Made by a program: the position numbers and the translations under genes. The notes under the pieces are model-generated. The model was given only the letters and a program-made list of their open reading frames with translations, was not told where the DNA came from and did not search any database. From NCBI GenBank assembly GCA_964195995.1, contig CAXMQS010000075.1, forward strand, positions 1-64,000: a stretch of DNA of 64,000 bases, in the 5' to 3' direction. Positions 25,590 through 33,790 of this stretch are shown piece by piece. The stretch's first letter is position 1. The number at the start of each line of letters is the position of its first letter. This DNA is from CAXMQS01 sp964195995. Its GTDB lineage: Bacteria > Actinomycetota > Acidimicrobiia > Spongiisociales > JAOTWH01.

Positions 25590-25934
25590 ATGAGCATCAG
25601 GTTGGTTCTGCACGGCAAGGTCAAGGACGGGATGATGGACGACTTCAAGGCTGTCGGAGCGGACATGGTCGCTGCCGCCGAGGGTCAAGCTGGCACCACC
25701 ACCTACCAGTGGTATGTAAGCGACGATGGTCACTTCGTTAACGACGACACCTACGAAGATGAAGCTGCGCTCTTCGCCCATGTCGGGGCACTCACGGAGT
25801 CGGGCATGATGGACCGCTACATGGGTTCGATGGATCTCGCCGGCGTCATGGTCCTCGATCCGGTCAACGACGAGGCCAAGGAGGCCCTAGCTGGGTTCGG
25901 CGCAGTGCACTACGCCAATGTGATGGGCTTCTAG
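25590..25934 (+). CDS. Small alpha-beta barrel-like protein (monooxygenase-type fold)
   Basis: A 114-residue soluble protein with GAAAGGGG before ATG. VVLHGKVKDGMMDDFKAVGADMV-like start, GTTTYQWYVSDDGHFVNDDTYEDEAALFAHV and a C-terminal strand fit the antibiotic-biosynthesis-monooxygenase-like dimeric fold. The product is usually a heme-free oxygenase or a ligand-binding protein; the function is not assigned. It lies 39 bp after the receiver and could share its transcript. Confidence 0.72.
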   Translation: MSIRLVLHGKVKDGMMDDFKAVGADMVAAAEGQAGTTTYQWYVSDDGHFVNDDTYEDEAALFAHVGALTESGMMDRYMGSMDLAGVMVLDPVNDEAKEALAGFGAVHYANVMGF

Positions 25935-25941
25935 GTCGTCG

Positions 25942-26337
25942 CTAGCTGAAGAACAGGTCTGCCGGAGCCGGATCGTTCCAGTAGACGAAGATTCCGGCGA
26001 TGAGCCCGTCGACGATCTCGAAGACGTGGGTCTCGTACTCGTCGTATGTGGTGTCGCCACGGCTAGCGGAGATTCGCACGATGGCCATGCCGTGGTCATC
26101 GTTGGCCAAGATGTCGTGCATTTCGAGTTCCAGCCCGTCCGCGGCGGCCCGTCGATAGCTGTCGATCGCCGCAAGCACGCCGTTCTTGCCCCGGTGGGTG
26201 CCGCTTAGAGCGTTGTTGCCACCGATGAGGGCGAAGGCGTCCTCATCAACCAGCTCGGAGAGGTCGTCTTTCGGGGAACCTTCGTAGAAGCCGACGGGTG
26301 TCACGCCGACCATTGGGCGCGATATCCGCCCACTCAT
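25942..26337 (-). CDS. SnoaL-like (NTF2-fold) protein
   Basis: A 131-residue protein with the cone-shaped NTF2/SnoaL pattern: FYEGSPKDDLSELVDEDAFALIGGNNALSGTHRGKNGVLAAIDSYRRAA, then alternating strands ending VFEIVDGLIAGIFVYWNDP. Members are small cyclases, isomerases or ligand-binding proteins; no function can be assigned. No ribosome site was seen, so the exact start (ATG 26337 or a later ATG) is uncertain. It is convergent with the previous gene, 7 bp apart. Confidence 0.7.
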   Translation of the reverse strand: MSGRISRPMVGVTPVGFYEGSPKDDLSELVDEDAFALIGGNNALSGTHRGKNGVLAAIDSYRRAAADGLELEMHDILANDDHGMAIVRISASRGDTTYDEYETHVFEIVDGLIAGIFVYWNDPAPADLFFS

Positions 26338-26480
26338 CGTGAAGGGGTCGTCGCGCGGGCTTTAGCCTCTGGGTGCTGGGAGTGGCGACTGTTTCCATGA
26401 TCAGGAAGATGTCCCGTCCAGGTTGCGCAGCTTCCTGTCTGTGCATTGGTTGGGGGAGAAGACCGGGACGGGAGAACCGG

Positions 26481-26512
26481 GCAGCTGGTGCCAGGAGCAT
26501 GGCACCAGCTGC
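26481..26512. repeat. 13-bp perfect inverted repeat upstream of hsp20
   Basis: GCAGCTGGTGCCA and TGGCACCAGCTGC pair around a 6-base loop. A related hairpin (CAGCTGGCGCC) lies just after hsp20, so the gene is bracketed by similar palindromes. Confidence 0.65.
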
Positions 26513-26572
26513 TGCTTTGTGGAGGCGTAACCACAACTCTTATTACGGGAGTTTGCCGGGGTCGTTCGCCTC

Positions 26573-26601
26573 TTGGCACGCCGGCTGTCGTCTGATTTGA
26601 T
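26573..26601 (+). promoter_or_regulatory. Candidate hsp20 promoter
   Basis: TTGGCA (26573-26578) and TTTGAT (26596-26601) are 17 bp apart, matching the sigma-70 consensus at 5/6 and 4/6 positions. The ATG is 39 bp downstream of the -10. Confidence 0.45.
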
Positions 26602-26608
26602 AGCGGTG

Positions 26609-26624
26609 GGCGCACCGTTGCGCC
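26609..26624 (+). promoter_or_regulatory. 5' UTR hairpin before the hsp20 ribosome site
   Basis: GGCGCA-ccgt-TGCGCC ends 3 bases before AAAGGAGG (26628-26635). It could influence initiation, for example in a temperature-dependent way, but the Shine-Dalgarno itself is not in the stem. Confidence 0.3.
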
Positions 26625-26640
26625 AAGAAAGGAGGATTTC

Positions 26641-27099
26641 ATGGCCATTGTGCGTTGGGCACCATTCAGTGCTTTCACATCGCTGCAGAGGGAGATGCAG
26701 GAGATGCTGGATCGCGTTGCCACTCGACCCATGTTCGAGGGCTTCGAGTTCCGCCCCGCCACCGACATGTATCGAGAGGATGGGAACCTGATCATCCATG
26801 CCGAGCTTCCCGGCATTGACCCGAGCGAGGCGCTCGAGATCGATGTCGAAGGGAACGTCCTTCACATGAAGGGTGAGAAGAAGGTGGAGCGGGTGATCGA
26901 CGATGAGCACCGCTATCTCCGTGAGTGCCGCTCCGGTTCGTTCCGCAGGGACGTCGTGCTGCCAGAGGGCGTCGACGCCGCCAGCATCAAAGCGGAATAC
27001 GAGGACGGCGTGCTGACGCTGCGGGTCCCGCTTCCGAGTGAGGCGACGGAGGAACCGAAGAAGATCAGCATCCCTGTCTCTGTGGCCGAGAAAGTCTGA
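26641..27099 (+). CDS. Small heat-shock protein, Hsp20/alpha-crystallin family
   Basis: A 152-residue ATP-independent chaperone. The N-terminal arm (WAPFSAFTSLQREMQEMLDRV) is followed by the alpha-crystallin domain (about 38-135): DMYREDGNLIIHAELPGIDPSEALEIDVEGNVL, GSFRRDVVLPEGVD and the C-terminal-end signature ASIKAEYEDGVLTLRVPL. The tail contains ISIPVSV, an IxI-like motif that links dimers into oligomers. AAAGGAGG lies 5 bases before ATG. It has a separate promoter and no heat-shock neighbours. Confidence 0.92.
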   Translation: MAIVRWAPFSAFTSLQREMQEMLDRVATRPMFEGFEFRPATDMYREDGNLIIHAELPGIDPSEALEIDVEGNVLHMKGEKKVERVIDDEHRYLRECRSGSFRRDVVLPEGVDAASIKAEYEDGVLTLRVPLPSEATEEPKKISIPVSVAEKV

Positions 27100-27109
27100 A
27101 GCAACCGAA

Positions 27110-27137
27110 CAGCTGGCGCCCGATGCGGCGCCAGCTG
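27110..27137 (+). terminator. Hairpin directly after hsp20
   Basis: An 11-bp stem, CAGCTGGCGCC and GGCGCCAGCTG, around CGATGC, beginning 11 bases after the stop. No T-tract follows. It is similar in sequence to the hairpin at 26481-26512. Confidence 0.5.
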
Positions 27138-27222
27138 CCGCGCTCGGTGGATCTAGCAGTCGTTTCGTGGTTAGCCACAGCGCGTTTCGTGTACGCTCGG
27201 TTGACCCTGTGCTGGAGGCTCC

Positions 27223-28935
27223 ATAGAGACAACACCCACCGCTGAGCTCGATCGACAGATCAAGGAGCTCGATAATCATCGGGACGAGTGGGCCAGGCTC
27301 GAGATCTCACGGAAGATCGGCCTGCTGGAGGCGGTCAAGAAGGGCACCGCCGAAGTCGCTGAGGACTGGGTAGAGGTCGCAGCAGGAATCAAGGGGTTGG
27401 CGCTCGACTCGCCTTACATCGGTGAGGAGTGGGCCTCGGGACCATGGGCGTTACTGGCGACGATGCGACTCCACTTGGGGATGCTGGCTGCCGTCGCCAA
27501 GGGCGAAGATCCGCATCTCAGCCGCAATGCGATCCGTCGCACGTCAACCGGCCAAACAGCGGTCAAGGTCTTCCCGGGCGACAACTACGACCGTTTGCTC
27601 TTCAACGGCTACTCCAGCGAGGTATGGATGCAGCCGGAGGTCATGGCAGACACCGTGCACTCAACCATGGCCACCTTCTACAAGGACCCAGCCCCGGCAG
27701 GCAAGGTGGCGCTGGTGCTGGGGGCGGGCAACATCTTCAGCATCTCGCCCCTCGATGTCGTTCACAGGATGTTCGGGGAGGGCCAGGTGTGCCTACTCAA
27801 GATGCACCCTCTGACCGACCCGCTGGGGCCGGTGTTCGAGGCTCTGTTCGCACCGCTGATCGATGCCGGCTACTTCGCCATGTGTCATGGCGGCGCCGAC
27901 GTCGGCGAATACCTCGTCCGCCACGCCGGCATCGACACCGTCCACGTCACCGGGGGAGAGAAGACCCACGACGCCATCGTCTTTGGCCGCGGTCCCGAGG
28001 GCGCGGAGAGAAAGCAGCGCGATGAGCCGTTGATCACCAAGGAGGTCACGAGTGAACTCGGCAATGTGACTCCAACCATTGTCGTCCCCGGCCCTTGGAC
28101 CGAGCGCGACATCGCCTACCAGGCGGAGCACCTGGCGACCATGAAGCTGCATAACAGCGGCTTCAACTGCATCGCCTCCCAGGTGATGGTGCTCCCCGAG
28201 GAGTGGGAGAGCTCGGGGAAGCTCGTCGACGCCGTTGCGGCTGTGATGCAATCCCTGCCGCCCCGAGATCCCTATTACCCGGCGGTTGAGGAGCGGCAGC
28301 GGAAGTTCGCGGCTGCCTATCCGCAAGCTCAGACGCTTGGAGGCGACGCCTCCCGGACGCTGGTGAGGGGCCTCGACCCTGCCGGCGACGAGTATTGCTT
28401 CCGGACTGAGGCCTTCGGCCCGATGTATGGACAGACCAGCCTCCCAGGTAAGACAGCGGCGGAGTTTCTCGACGCCGCGGTTGCGTTCTGTAACTCGAAG
28501 CTATGGGGAACGCTGGCGGTCGACATCCTCATCCACCCGCGGACCATCAAGGAACTTCGCGGCCAGCTCGACGACTTCGTCGCCAGGCTGCGCTACGGCA
28601 CAGTCGGAGTAAACGCCTGGAACGGAGTTGGGTTCTTGCTCGGTTCAACGCCGTGGGGGGGGTACCCCGGCAGCACAGCACAGGACATCCAGAGCGGCAT
28701 CGGTTTCGTCCACAACGCCCTGCTCTTCTCCAGTCCGCAGAAGTCGGTCGTCTACGGGCCGTTCCGCCCCTTCCCGCGAACCCTGGCCTCGGGGAACCTG
28801 CACATATCGCCGAAGCCGCAGTGGTTCGTTACCAATCGCCAGGCCCACCAGGTGGGCCGCAAGATCACCAAGTTCGTCGCAGACCCGGGCGTCAAGCACC
28901 TGCCGGGTCTCTTCGCGTCGGCGTTGCGGGGGTAA
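27223..28935 (+). CDS. Aldehyde dehydrogenase superfamily protein with an apparent ATA start
   Basis: The frame is open from after TGA 27202-27204 to 28935. Its coding-quality N-terminal part (about AELDRQIKELDNHRDEWARLEISRKIGLLEAVKKG) contains no ATG, GTG or TTG before TTG 27397. GGAGG at 27214-27218 sits 4 bases before ATA 27223, so ATA is the likely initiation codon (or a mutated or misread ATG), giving 570 residues. ALDH landmarks are GAGNIFSISPLDV, HVTGGEKTHDAI, the general-base glutamate in TSELGNVTP and the catalytic cysteine in GFNCIASQ. The long N-terminal helix and the SELGN/NC motifs are divergent from typical ALDHs, so the substrate is not predictable. Confidence 0.75.
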   Translation: METTPTAELDRQIKELDNHRDEWARLEISRKIGLLEAVKKGTAEVAEDWVEVAAGIKGLALDSPYIGEEWASGPWALLATMRLHLGMLAAVAKGEDPHLSRNAIRRTSTGQTAVKVFPGDNYDRLLFNGYSSEVWMQPEVMADTVHSTMATFYKDPAPAGKVALVLGAGNIFSISPLDVVHRMFGEGQVCLLKMHPLTDPLGPVFEALFAPLIDAGYFAMCHGGADVGEYLVRHAGIDTVHVTGGEKTHDAIVFGRGPEGAERKQRDEPLITKEVTSELGNVTPTIVVPGPWTERDIAYQAEHLATMKLHNSGFNCIASQVMVLPEEWESSGKLVDAVAAVMQSLPPRDPYYPAVEERQRKFAAAYPQAQTLGGDASRTLVRGLDPAGDEYCFRTEAFGPMYGQTSLPGKTAAEFLDAAVAFCNSKLWGTLAVDILIHPRTIKELRGQLDDFVARLRYGTVGVNAWNGVGFLLGSTPWGGYPGSTAQDIQSGIGFVHNALLFSSPQKSVVYGPFRPFPRTLASGNLHISPKPQWFVTNRQAHQVGRKITKFVADPGVKHLPGLFASALRG

Positions 28936-29007
28936 GCCGGCACCCCTCGGAATGGCTTGAGATGAGGGCTGGGGACGCGGCGTTGCCAGCTGCCGACCAG
29001 TCGAGGC

Positions 29008-31356
29008 TCAGGCCGAGCGTTCCTTGGCGATGCGGGCGATGTCGAGGCGCCGCACTGCTCGCAGCCCCGGCCACTGCGAGATGAGGGCCACCGCCAACAT
29101 CGCCACGGCCGACCACACGAGCGTGGTCCACTGCATGAAGAGGTCGAAGCGGAAGAGGTCGGTGGCGAAGCTGCCCATCGCCAGCGATGACATCCAGTAG
29201 CCGACCACCAGGCCGGGCGGGATGCCTATCAGGGCCACGACCAGGTTCTCTGAAGTGATGAGGCGGGAGATGGTCCCCTTGTCCATGCCCTCAGCCATCA
29301 GCGTCGCCACCTCCCGCTTGCGCTCGGCGATGTTGACGCTCATGGCATTGAAGATGAGGGCGAACGCCATGGCTGCGCCGAAGACGAGCATCACTCCTAC
29401 GAAGCCGTAGAACAGACCCATGTAGTCCTGGAGCATGTCGTAGAGGGCCTTGGCGTCACGGAACGCCGCCACCTCGGGCAATTCGGATAGCTGCTGTCTT
29501 ATCGCGGCCCGATCGGCATCCGCAGTGAATTGCACCAATGCAGATGTCGCCGCCAGCTCTCCGCCGGCGAAAGCGGTGGCGGCGGGACGGGAGGCGTAGA
29601 CCAGAGTGCCCATCGGCTCGTCAACGAAGGCGACAACCGGCGCCGCCACCGCGACGCCGAGGTCGGGCGCGGTGAGAGTGACGAAGTCGCCGACCTCGAT
29701 GTCGAGTAGCCCCGAGAGTGCCCGGCCGGCAACAACCCCATCGTCGCTGAGGTCGAACTCGGTGTTTCCGTCGTAGAAGGCGTGCATGTCGGTGTCGGCT
29801 TCCAGGATGATCAGCGAGGTGCCGTACTGGTCACCATTGGCCGTGACCGACACCGGCACCTCCAACGAGGGCTCGGCGCGATCTACTCCGGGGACTTCGG
29901 TTAGGGCAGCAACCCGATCGGTATCGACCGGCGCCGTGAAGTAGACGCGGGCGTCCTCGCGCTGGATGTCGAAGAACTGGCGATCGACGATGTGACGGAC
30001 GGTGTCGATCATCCCCCACGAAACCAGCACCAGCATGAGGGACAAGACGATGCCAAGGATCGTGTACAGGGTGCGACGCGGCGAGCGCTCGACGCCGCGC
30101 ATCGCCATGCGCCACCTGATGGGCAACCTGCGTAGCGGGGGAAGCAGTCGCTCCGGAATCGAGGGTCGGCCCCTCCCGGTTGGGGTGTTGCCGCGCATCA
30201 CCTCGGCGGGGACCATCCGCGACGCCGTCCTGGCGGGCGCGAGCGACGCCGCCAGGGCCACGAGCAGCCCGACCAGCAGGCCGATGATCGCGGTGGTTGG
30301 CCGGAACTCGATGACCTTCGTGGGCACCGAGATGATTCCGATGTACCACCCCGTTATGAGACGGGCCAACACTGCTCCCGCCACGACGCCAGGGATGGCG
30401 CCTGCCAACGCCGGGAGCACTCCATACCCCAGGTAGTGGCGACGGATCTGGCGGCGGGTGTAGCCCTCGGCCAACAGGATGCCGATCTGCGGCCGCTGGG
30501 CGTAGACGAGCCGGTTGATCATGACGTATGCCGCCATCGAGGCTGCAGCCAGGAACAGGATGGGGAAGAACAGCGACATCTCCTCGAAGCCCTGGAGGTC
30601 TTGCTCCAGAGCGGCGTTCGAAGCTTGCTCCTCGCGGGTGTAGGTCTCGACGGCGCCCGAATCCCGGGCGAGCGTCGTTAGCTCGGCCGTGAGGGCAGCG
30701 TTCACCTCGCCATCCGAGTAGTAGACAACGACCTCGTTCGGCGGAATAGCCAGGAGCTGGTTGGCCGTCTCCGGGGAGGCGAAGATGACACCGAAGTCGT
30801 CTGGTGAGGTGAGTAGGTCCTGACGGGTGCGGGCGGGCCAGATGTACTCGGGGGAAGAGACGACGCCGGCGACATCCACTGTGACCCAGCCGTCGCCATC
30901 GTGAACTTCGAGGGTGTCGCCGGGAGTCAGCGCGAATTCGTCGGCAAGGTGCTCCTCGACGAGGACCCCGCTGGGTGCGTCGAGGTAGGCCCCGTCGAGG
31001 ACCTTGACCTGGTTGACCGTTGGCTGCCCGGCGGCGGGGAGGGACACGATGCGACCCAGGAGCTTGTGGTCACCGAGCCGGAATGGCGCGTCCCCGACGG
31101 ACCGCAGTTCGACGGATTCGACGCCGTCGAACGCCGCCGCCTGTTCGACAAAACCGACCGGATCTCCACCCACGACGAAAAGATTGGCAAAGCGGAACTC
31201 GGTCGCCGTTTCCCCGTACGAGGCCTCCAGGTTGCGGAAAGAGTCGTAGGTGGCGCCGTAGACGGTGACGCCGAGGAACACGGTGACCGCTATCGCCAGG
31301 AACTGCGCTCGCTGCCTCCTGGCATCTCGCAGCAGCTTGCGGTGCAGCGTTGTCAC
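29008..31356 (-). CDS. ABC transporter permease, FtsX/MacB type (system 2)
   Basis: A 782-residue protein with the same two-FtsX plan as the protein at 16492 but low sequence similarity. An N-terminal helix (about 17-35) is followed by an outer domain (about 40-255), a helix bundle with LVYAQRPQIGILLAEGYTRRQIRR, a second N-helix near 440 (RTLYTILGIVLSLMLVLVSWG), a second outer domain, and final helices with NIAERKREVATLMAEGMDKGTI. It probably moves a lipid or envelope component, or acts mechanically. The ATG overlaps the stop of the ATPase gene by 4 bases. Confidence 0.86.
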   Translation of the reverse strand: MTTLHRKLLRDARRQRAQFLAIAVTVFLGVTVYGATYDSFRNLEASYGETATEFRFANLFVVGGDPVGFVEQAAAFDGVESVELRSVGDAPFRLGDHKLLGRIVSLPAAGQPTVNQVKVLDGAYLDAPSGVLVEEHLADEFALTPGDTLEVHDGDGWVTVDVAGVVSSPEYIWPARTRQDLLTSPDDFGVIFASPETANQLLAIPPNEVVVYYSDGEVNAALTAELTTLARDSGAVETYTREEQASNAALEQDLQGFEEMSLFFPILFLAAASMAAYVMINRLVYAQRPQIGILLAEGYTRRQIRRHYLGYGVLPALAGAIPGVVAGAVLARLITGWYIGIISVPTKVIEFRPTTAIIGLLVGLLVALAASLAPARTASRMVPAEVMRGNTPTGRGRPSIPERLLPPLRRLPIRWRMAMRGVERSPRRTLYTILGIVLSLMLVLVSWGMIDTVRHIVDRQFFDIQREDARVYFTAPVDTDRVAALTEVPGVDRAEPSLEVPVSVTANGDQYGTSLIILEADTDMHAFYDGNTEFDLSDDGVVAGRALSGLLDIEVGDFVTLTAPDLGVAVAAPVVAFVDEPMGTLVYASRPAATAFAGGELAATSALVQFTADADRAAIRQQLSELPEVAAFRDAKALYDMLQDYMGLFYGFVGVMLVFGAAMAFALIFNAMSVNIAERKREVATLMAEGMDKGTISRLITSENLVVALIGIPPGLVVGYWMSSLAMGSFATDLFRFDLFMQWTTLVWSAVAMLAVALISQWPGLRAVRRLDIARIAKERSA

Positions 31357-32057
31357 CAGTTGAGCTCCCCAGCCGCCACCGGCTGGCGATTGAGATGGTC
31401 GTCGGCTACCTCACCGGAGTGCAATCGGATGACGCGATCCGCCATGTCGCCGATGATGGCGTTGTGGGTCACCACCAGGATCGTCTTGCCCTCATCTCGG
31501 TTGAGGCGGTGGAGCAAATCGAGGATCAGTCGCCCCGTCTCGAAGTCGAGCTCGCCCGTCGGCTCGTCACACAACAGCAGCGGTGTCTGCTTGGAGAGGG
31601 CGCGGGCGATGGCCACTCGTTGTTGCTCGCCGCCAGACAGCTGGCCGGGGAAGTGGTCCAGGCGGTCTCCAAGGCCCACCTGCTCCAGAGCCCGGTGGGC
31701 GCGAGCGGATGCCTCGTTGGCGGTGAGTTCGGCTGCCAGCTCGACGTTCTCGAGAGCTGTGAGCGTCGGGATCAGGTTGAAGAACTGGAAGACGAAGCCA
31801 ACAGAGCTGCGGCGAAACACGGTCTTGGCCTCGGCGTCGAGAGCCCCAACATCGACGTCGCCGACCCGAACCGTTCCCGCGGTTGGGCTGTCGATGGAGC
31901 CGATCAGGTTCAGCAGGGTTGTCTTGCCGGAGCCGCTTGGCCCGAGGATCACGGCGAACTGTCCGTTGGGGATCGACACCGTGGTCTCCTTGAGGGCATG
32001 AACAGCGGTCGTTCCCTCGCCGTAGGTCTTGGCAAGCCGTTCCAGCTCTATCGACAT
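31353..32057 (-). CDS. ABC transporter ATPase, LolD/MacB type (system 2)
   Basis: A 234-residue ATPase: Walker A GPSGSGKTT, Q-loop FQFFNLIPTL, signature LSGGEQQR, Walker B LLLCDEPTGELD and H-loop VTHN. CTGGAGG lies 6 bases before ATG 32057. It is translationally coupled to the permease at 29008 through an ATGA overlap. Confidence 0.88.
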   Translation of the reverse strand: MSIELERLAKTYGEGTTAVHALKETTVSIPNGQFAVILGPSGSGKTTLLNLIGSIDSPTAGTVRVGDVDVGALDAEAKTVFRRSSVGFVFQFFNLIPTLTALENVELAAELTANEASARAHRALEQVGLGDRLDHFPGQLSGGEQQRVAIARALSKQTPLLLCDEPTGELDFETGRLILDLLHRLNRDEGKTILVVTHNAIIGDMADRVIRLHSGEVADDHLNRQPVAAGELNW

Positions 32058-32167
32058 ATGTCCTCCAGGTGTGTCTCCGTTTCAGCGTAAGCGCTCTCGA
32101 CATGGCCCTCCGAGGGCGAAAGTCCCTACTCATCGAGGGCGTTGGCTTCGTGGAGGCCGCTGTGTCG

Positions 32168-32173
32168 TAGCCT
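32168..32173 (+). promoter_or_regulatory. -10 hexamer TAGCCT of a leaderless promoter
   Basis: Six bases before ATG 32180, with no Shine-Dalgarno. Confidence 0.55.
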
Positions 32174-32179
32174 GAACCC

Positions 32180-33418
32180 ATGACCGAGCACCTGTCTGGC
32201 CGCGGTCGACGACTCGTCAATGACTCGCCGATGGCCGAGTACATCCTGACCCACTTCGAACACCTTGAGGACGAGTGGGATGCCGAGACCAATCCCGATG
32301 GCTACATCGGCCTATGCGTAGCCGAGAACAAGCTGGTGTGGGACCTCATCGAGCCCAAGCTGACGGCCCCGCGTGCTGTCCCCAAGTCGGCTGTCGAGTA
32401 CGACGCCATGATCGGCAGCGAGACATTTCGCCGGCAGCTGGCCGAATTCCTGGGGCGGCGCTTGTTCGGGCGCGAGGTGTTGCCGGAGCACCTTGCAGCG
32501 CTCGGCGGTGCCGGGTCTGTGCTCGAGCTGCTGTTCTATGCCATCGCCGATGCCGGAGACGGAGTGCTGGTGCCGACGCCGAGCTACACCGGGTTCTGGG
32601 CGGACCTGGAGACTCGCAACGAGCTGACGATCATCCCTGTGCACACGTCGTCGTCGGATCAGTTCCAACTGCGACCGGAGCATCTAGAGGCCGCCTACGA
32701 GTCCGCCGACCGGCCGGTCAAGGCGCTGCTGTTCACCTCGCCAAGCAATCCGCTGGGGCGGGTCTACGCCCGAGACGAGATCGAGGAGGTTCTGGAGTGG
32801 GCCGAGGTCAAGTGTATTCACGTCGTATTCGATGAGCTCTTCGCTTTGTCGACATATGGCGAGTCGTCGTTCGTCAGTGCGGCGGCGCTACGCCCGTCGC
32901 TGGGAGATCGCCTCCACCTGGTGTGGGCTGTGAGTAAGGATCTGGCGGCGAGTGGCCTGCGCTGCGGAGTGCTGTTCTCTGAGAACGAGGAGGTGATCGA
33001 GGCGGTCGATGGGCTCGCCTACTGGGCAAGCATCTCGGGGGACACCCAGTACGTGATCGGTCAGATGGTCTCCGATCCTGCTTGGACGGACCGATTCTTC
33101 GAGGAGAACCAGCGCCGACTCGGCGACGCCTACGCCAGGGTGACAGCTGCCCTTGACGAGGCGTCCATTCCTTATCTTCCGGCGGAAGCAGGGTTCTTCT
33201 TTCTGCTCGACTTCAGGTCGTTTCTGGACGAGGTGACCTGGGAGGCGGAGGATGCTCTGTGGCGTCGATTCCTCGCCGAGGCCAACGTCAACATCACTCC
33301 AGGGTCGGCATGTCACAACGGGGAGCCCGGATTCATGAGGCTGTGCTTCCCCTGCGTGCCGCCGGAGGCGGCGGTAGCTGCAGTGGCACGCCTGGCTCGA
33401 GTGCTTTCGGCTGGCTGA
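32180..33418 (+). CDS. ACC-synthase-like aminotransferase class I/II
   Basis: A 412-residue fold-type I PLP enzyme. NPDGYIGLCVAENKL near residue 38, GSETFRRQLAEFL, PTPSYTGFWADLE, LFTSPSNPLGRVY and FDELFALSTYG follow the plan of 1-aminocyclopropane-1-carboxylate synthases and their relatives. The PLP lysine is in VSKDLAASGLRCG and an arginine that binds the substrate carboxylate is in FMRLCFPC. Ethylene precursor synthesis is not implied: most bacterial members have other or unknown substrates. It is a stand-alone, apparently leaderless gene. Confidence 0.82.
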   Translation: MTEHLSGRGRRLVNDSPMAEYILTHFEHLEDEWDAETNPDGYIGLCVAENKLVWDLIEPKLTAPRAVPKSAVEYDAMIGSETFRRQLAEFLGRRLFGREVLPEHLAALGGAGSVLELLFYAIADAGDGVLVPTPSYTGFWADLETRNELTIIPVHTSSSDQFQLRPEHLEAAYESADRPVKALLFTSPSNPLGRVYARDEIEEVLEWAEVKCIHVVFDELFALSTYGESSFVSAAALRPSLGDRLHLVWAVSKDLAASGLRCGVLFSENEEVIEAVDGLAYWASISGDTQYVIGQMVSDPAWTDRFFEENQRRLGDAYARVTAALDEASIPYLPAEAGFFFLLDFRSFLDEVTWEAEDALWRRFLAEANVNITPGSACHNGEPGFMRLCFPCVPPEAAVAAVARLARVLSAG

Positions 33419-33473
33419 GCCGGCGGGGTCTTCTCAGCTGCGATACTGGGGACGACAACTCGGGAGGAGATAT

Positions 33474-33731
33474 ATGCCTGAGGAACTCGTGGGAGCTGTG
33501 AGCCATTACTTCGGCAAGCCGGAGGTAGCCGGCATCGAGCTAACCGCCGAGCTCAAAGTGGGTGACACGATCCATGTGCTGGGGCACACGTCCGATTTCA
33601 CCCAGCGGATCGATTCGATTCAGGTCGAACACGAGAGTGTCGACACGGCCACGGCCGGCGACTCGATCGGCGTCAAGGTGGCGGAGCGAGTCCGGGAACA
33701 CGACCAAGTATTCGTCGTCACCGCGGACTAG
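33474..33731 (+). CDS. Elongation-factor domain 2-like small protein
   Basis: An 85-residue beta-barrel resembling domain 2 of EF-Tu-type GTPases: LKVGDTIHVLGHTSDFTQRIDSIQVEHESVDTATAGDSIGVKVAERVREHDQVFVV. It has no GTPase domain. GAGGAG lies 4-5 bases before ATG. Such free-standing barrels are known next to U32-type peptidases, but none is here. The role is unknown; an RNA or protein interaction is plausible. Confidence 0.78.
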   Translation: MPEELVGAVSHYFGKPEVAGIELTAELKVGDTIHVLGHTSDFTQRIDSIQVEHESVDTATAGDSIGVKVAERVREHDQVFVVTAD

Positions 33732-33778
33732 CCGTCGGTCCGCTTCGACCTCGTGCTGCCGCGTCATCGCAGGCGTGG

Positions 33779-33784
33779 CAGGAT
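33779..33784 (+). promoter_or_regulatory. -10 hexamer CAGGAT of a leaderless promoter
   Basis: Six bases before ATG 33791; it is a weaker match than the TANNNT set. Confidence 0.35.
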
Positions 33785-33790
33785 GGCGTC

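Larger units (their letters stand above)
26338..26640. other. Intergenic region upstream of hsp20
   Basis: A 303-bp gap between divergent genes. It contains a 13-bp perfect hairpin, a plausible sigma-70-type promoter and a 5' UTR hairpin (separate entries). Neither a CIRCE element (TTAGCACTC-N9-GAGTGCTAA) nor a HAIR site (CTTGAGT-N7-ACTCAAG) is present. No gene is supported. Confidence 0.7.

Noticed and set aside
26641..26660. HrcA (CIRCE) or HspR (HAIR) control of hsp20
   Set aside because: Neither consensus was found in 26338-26640.
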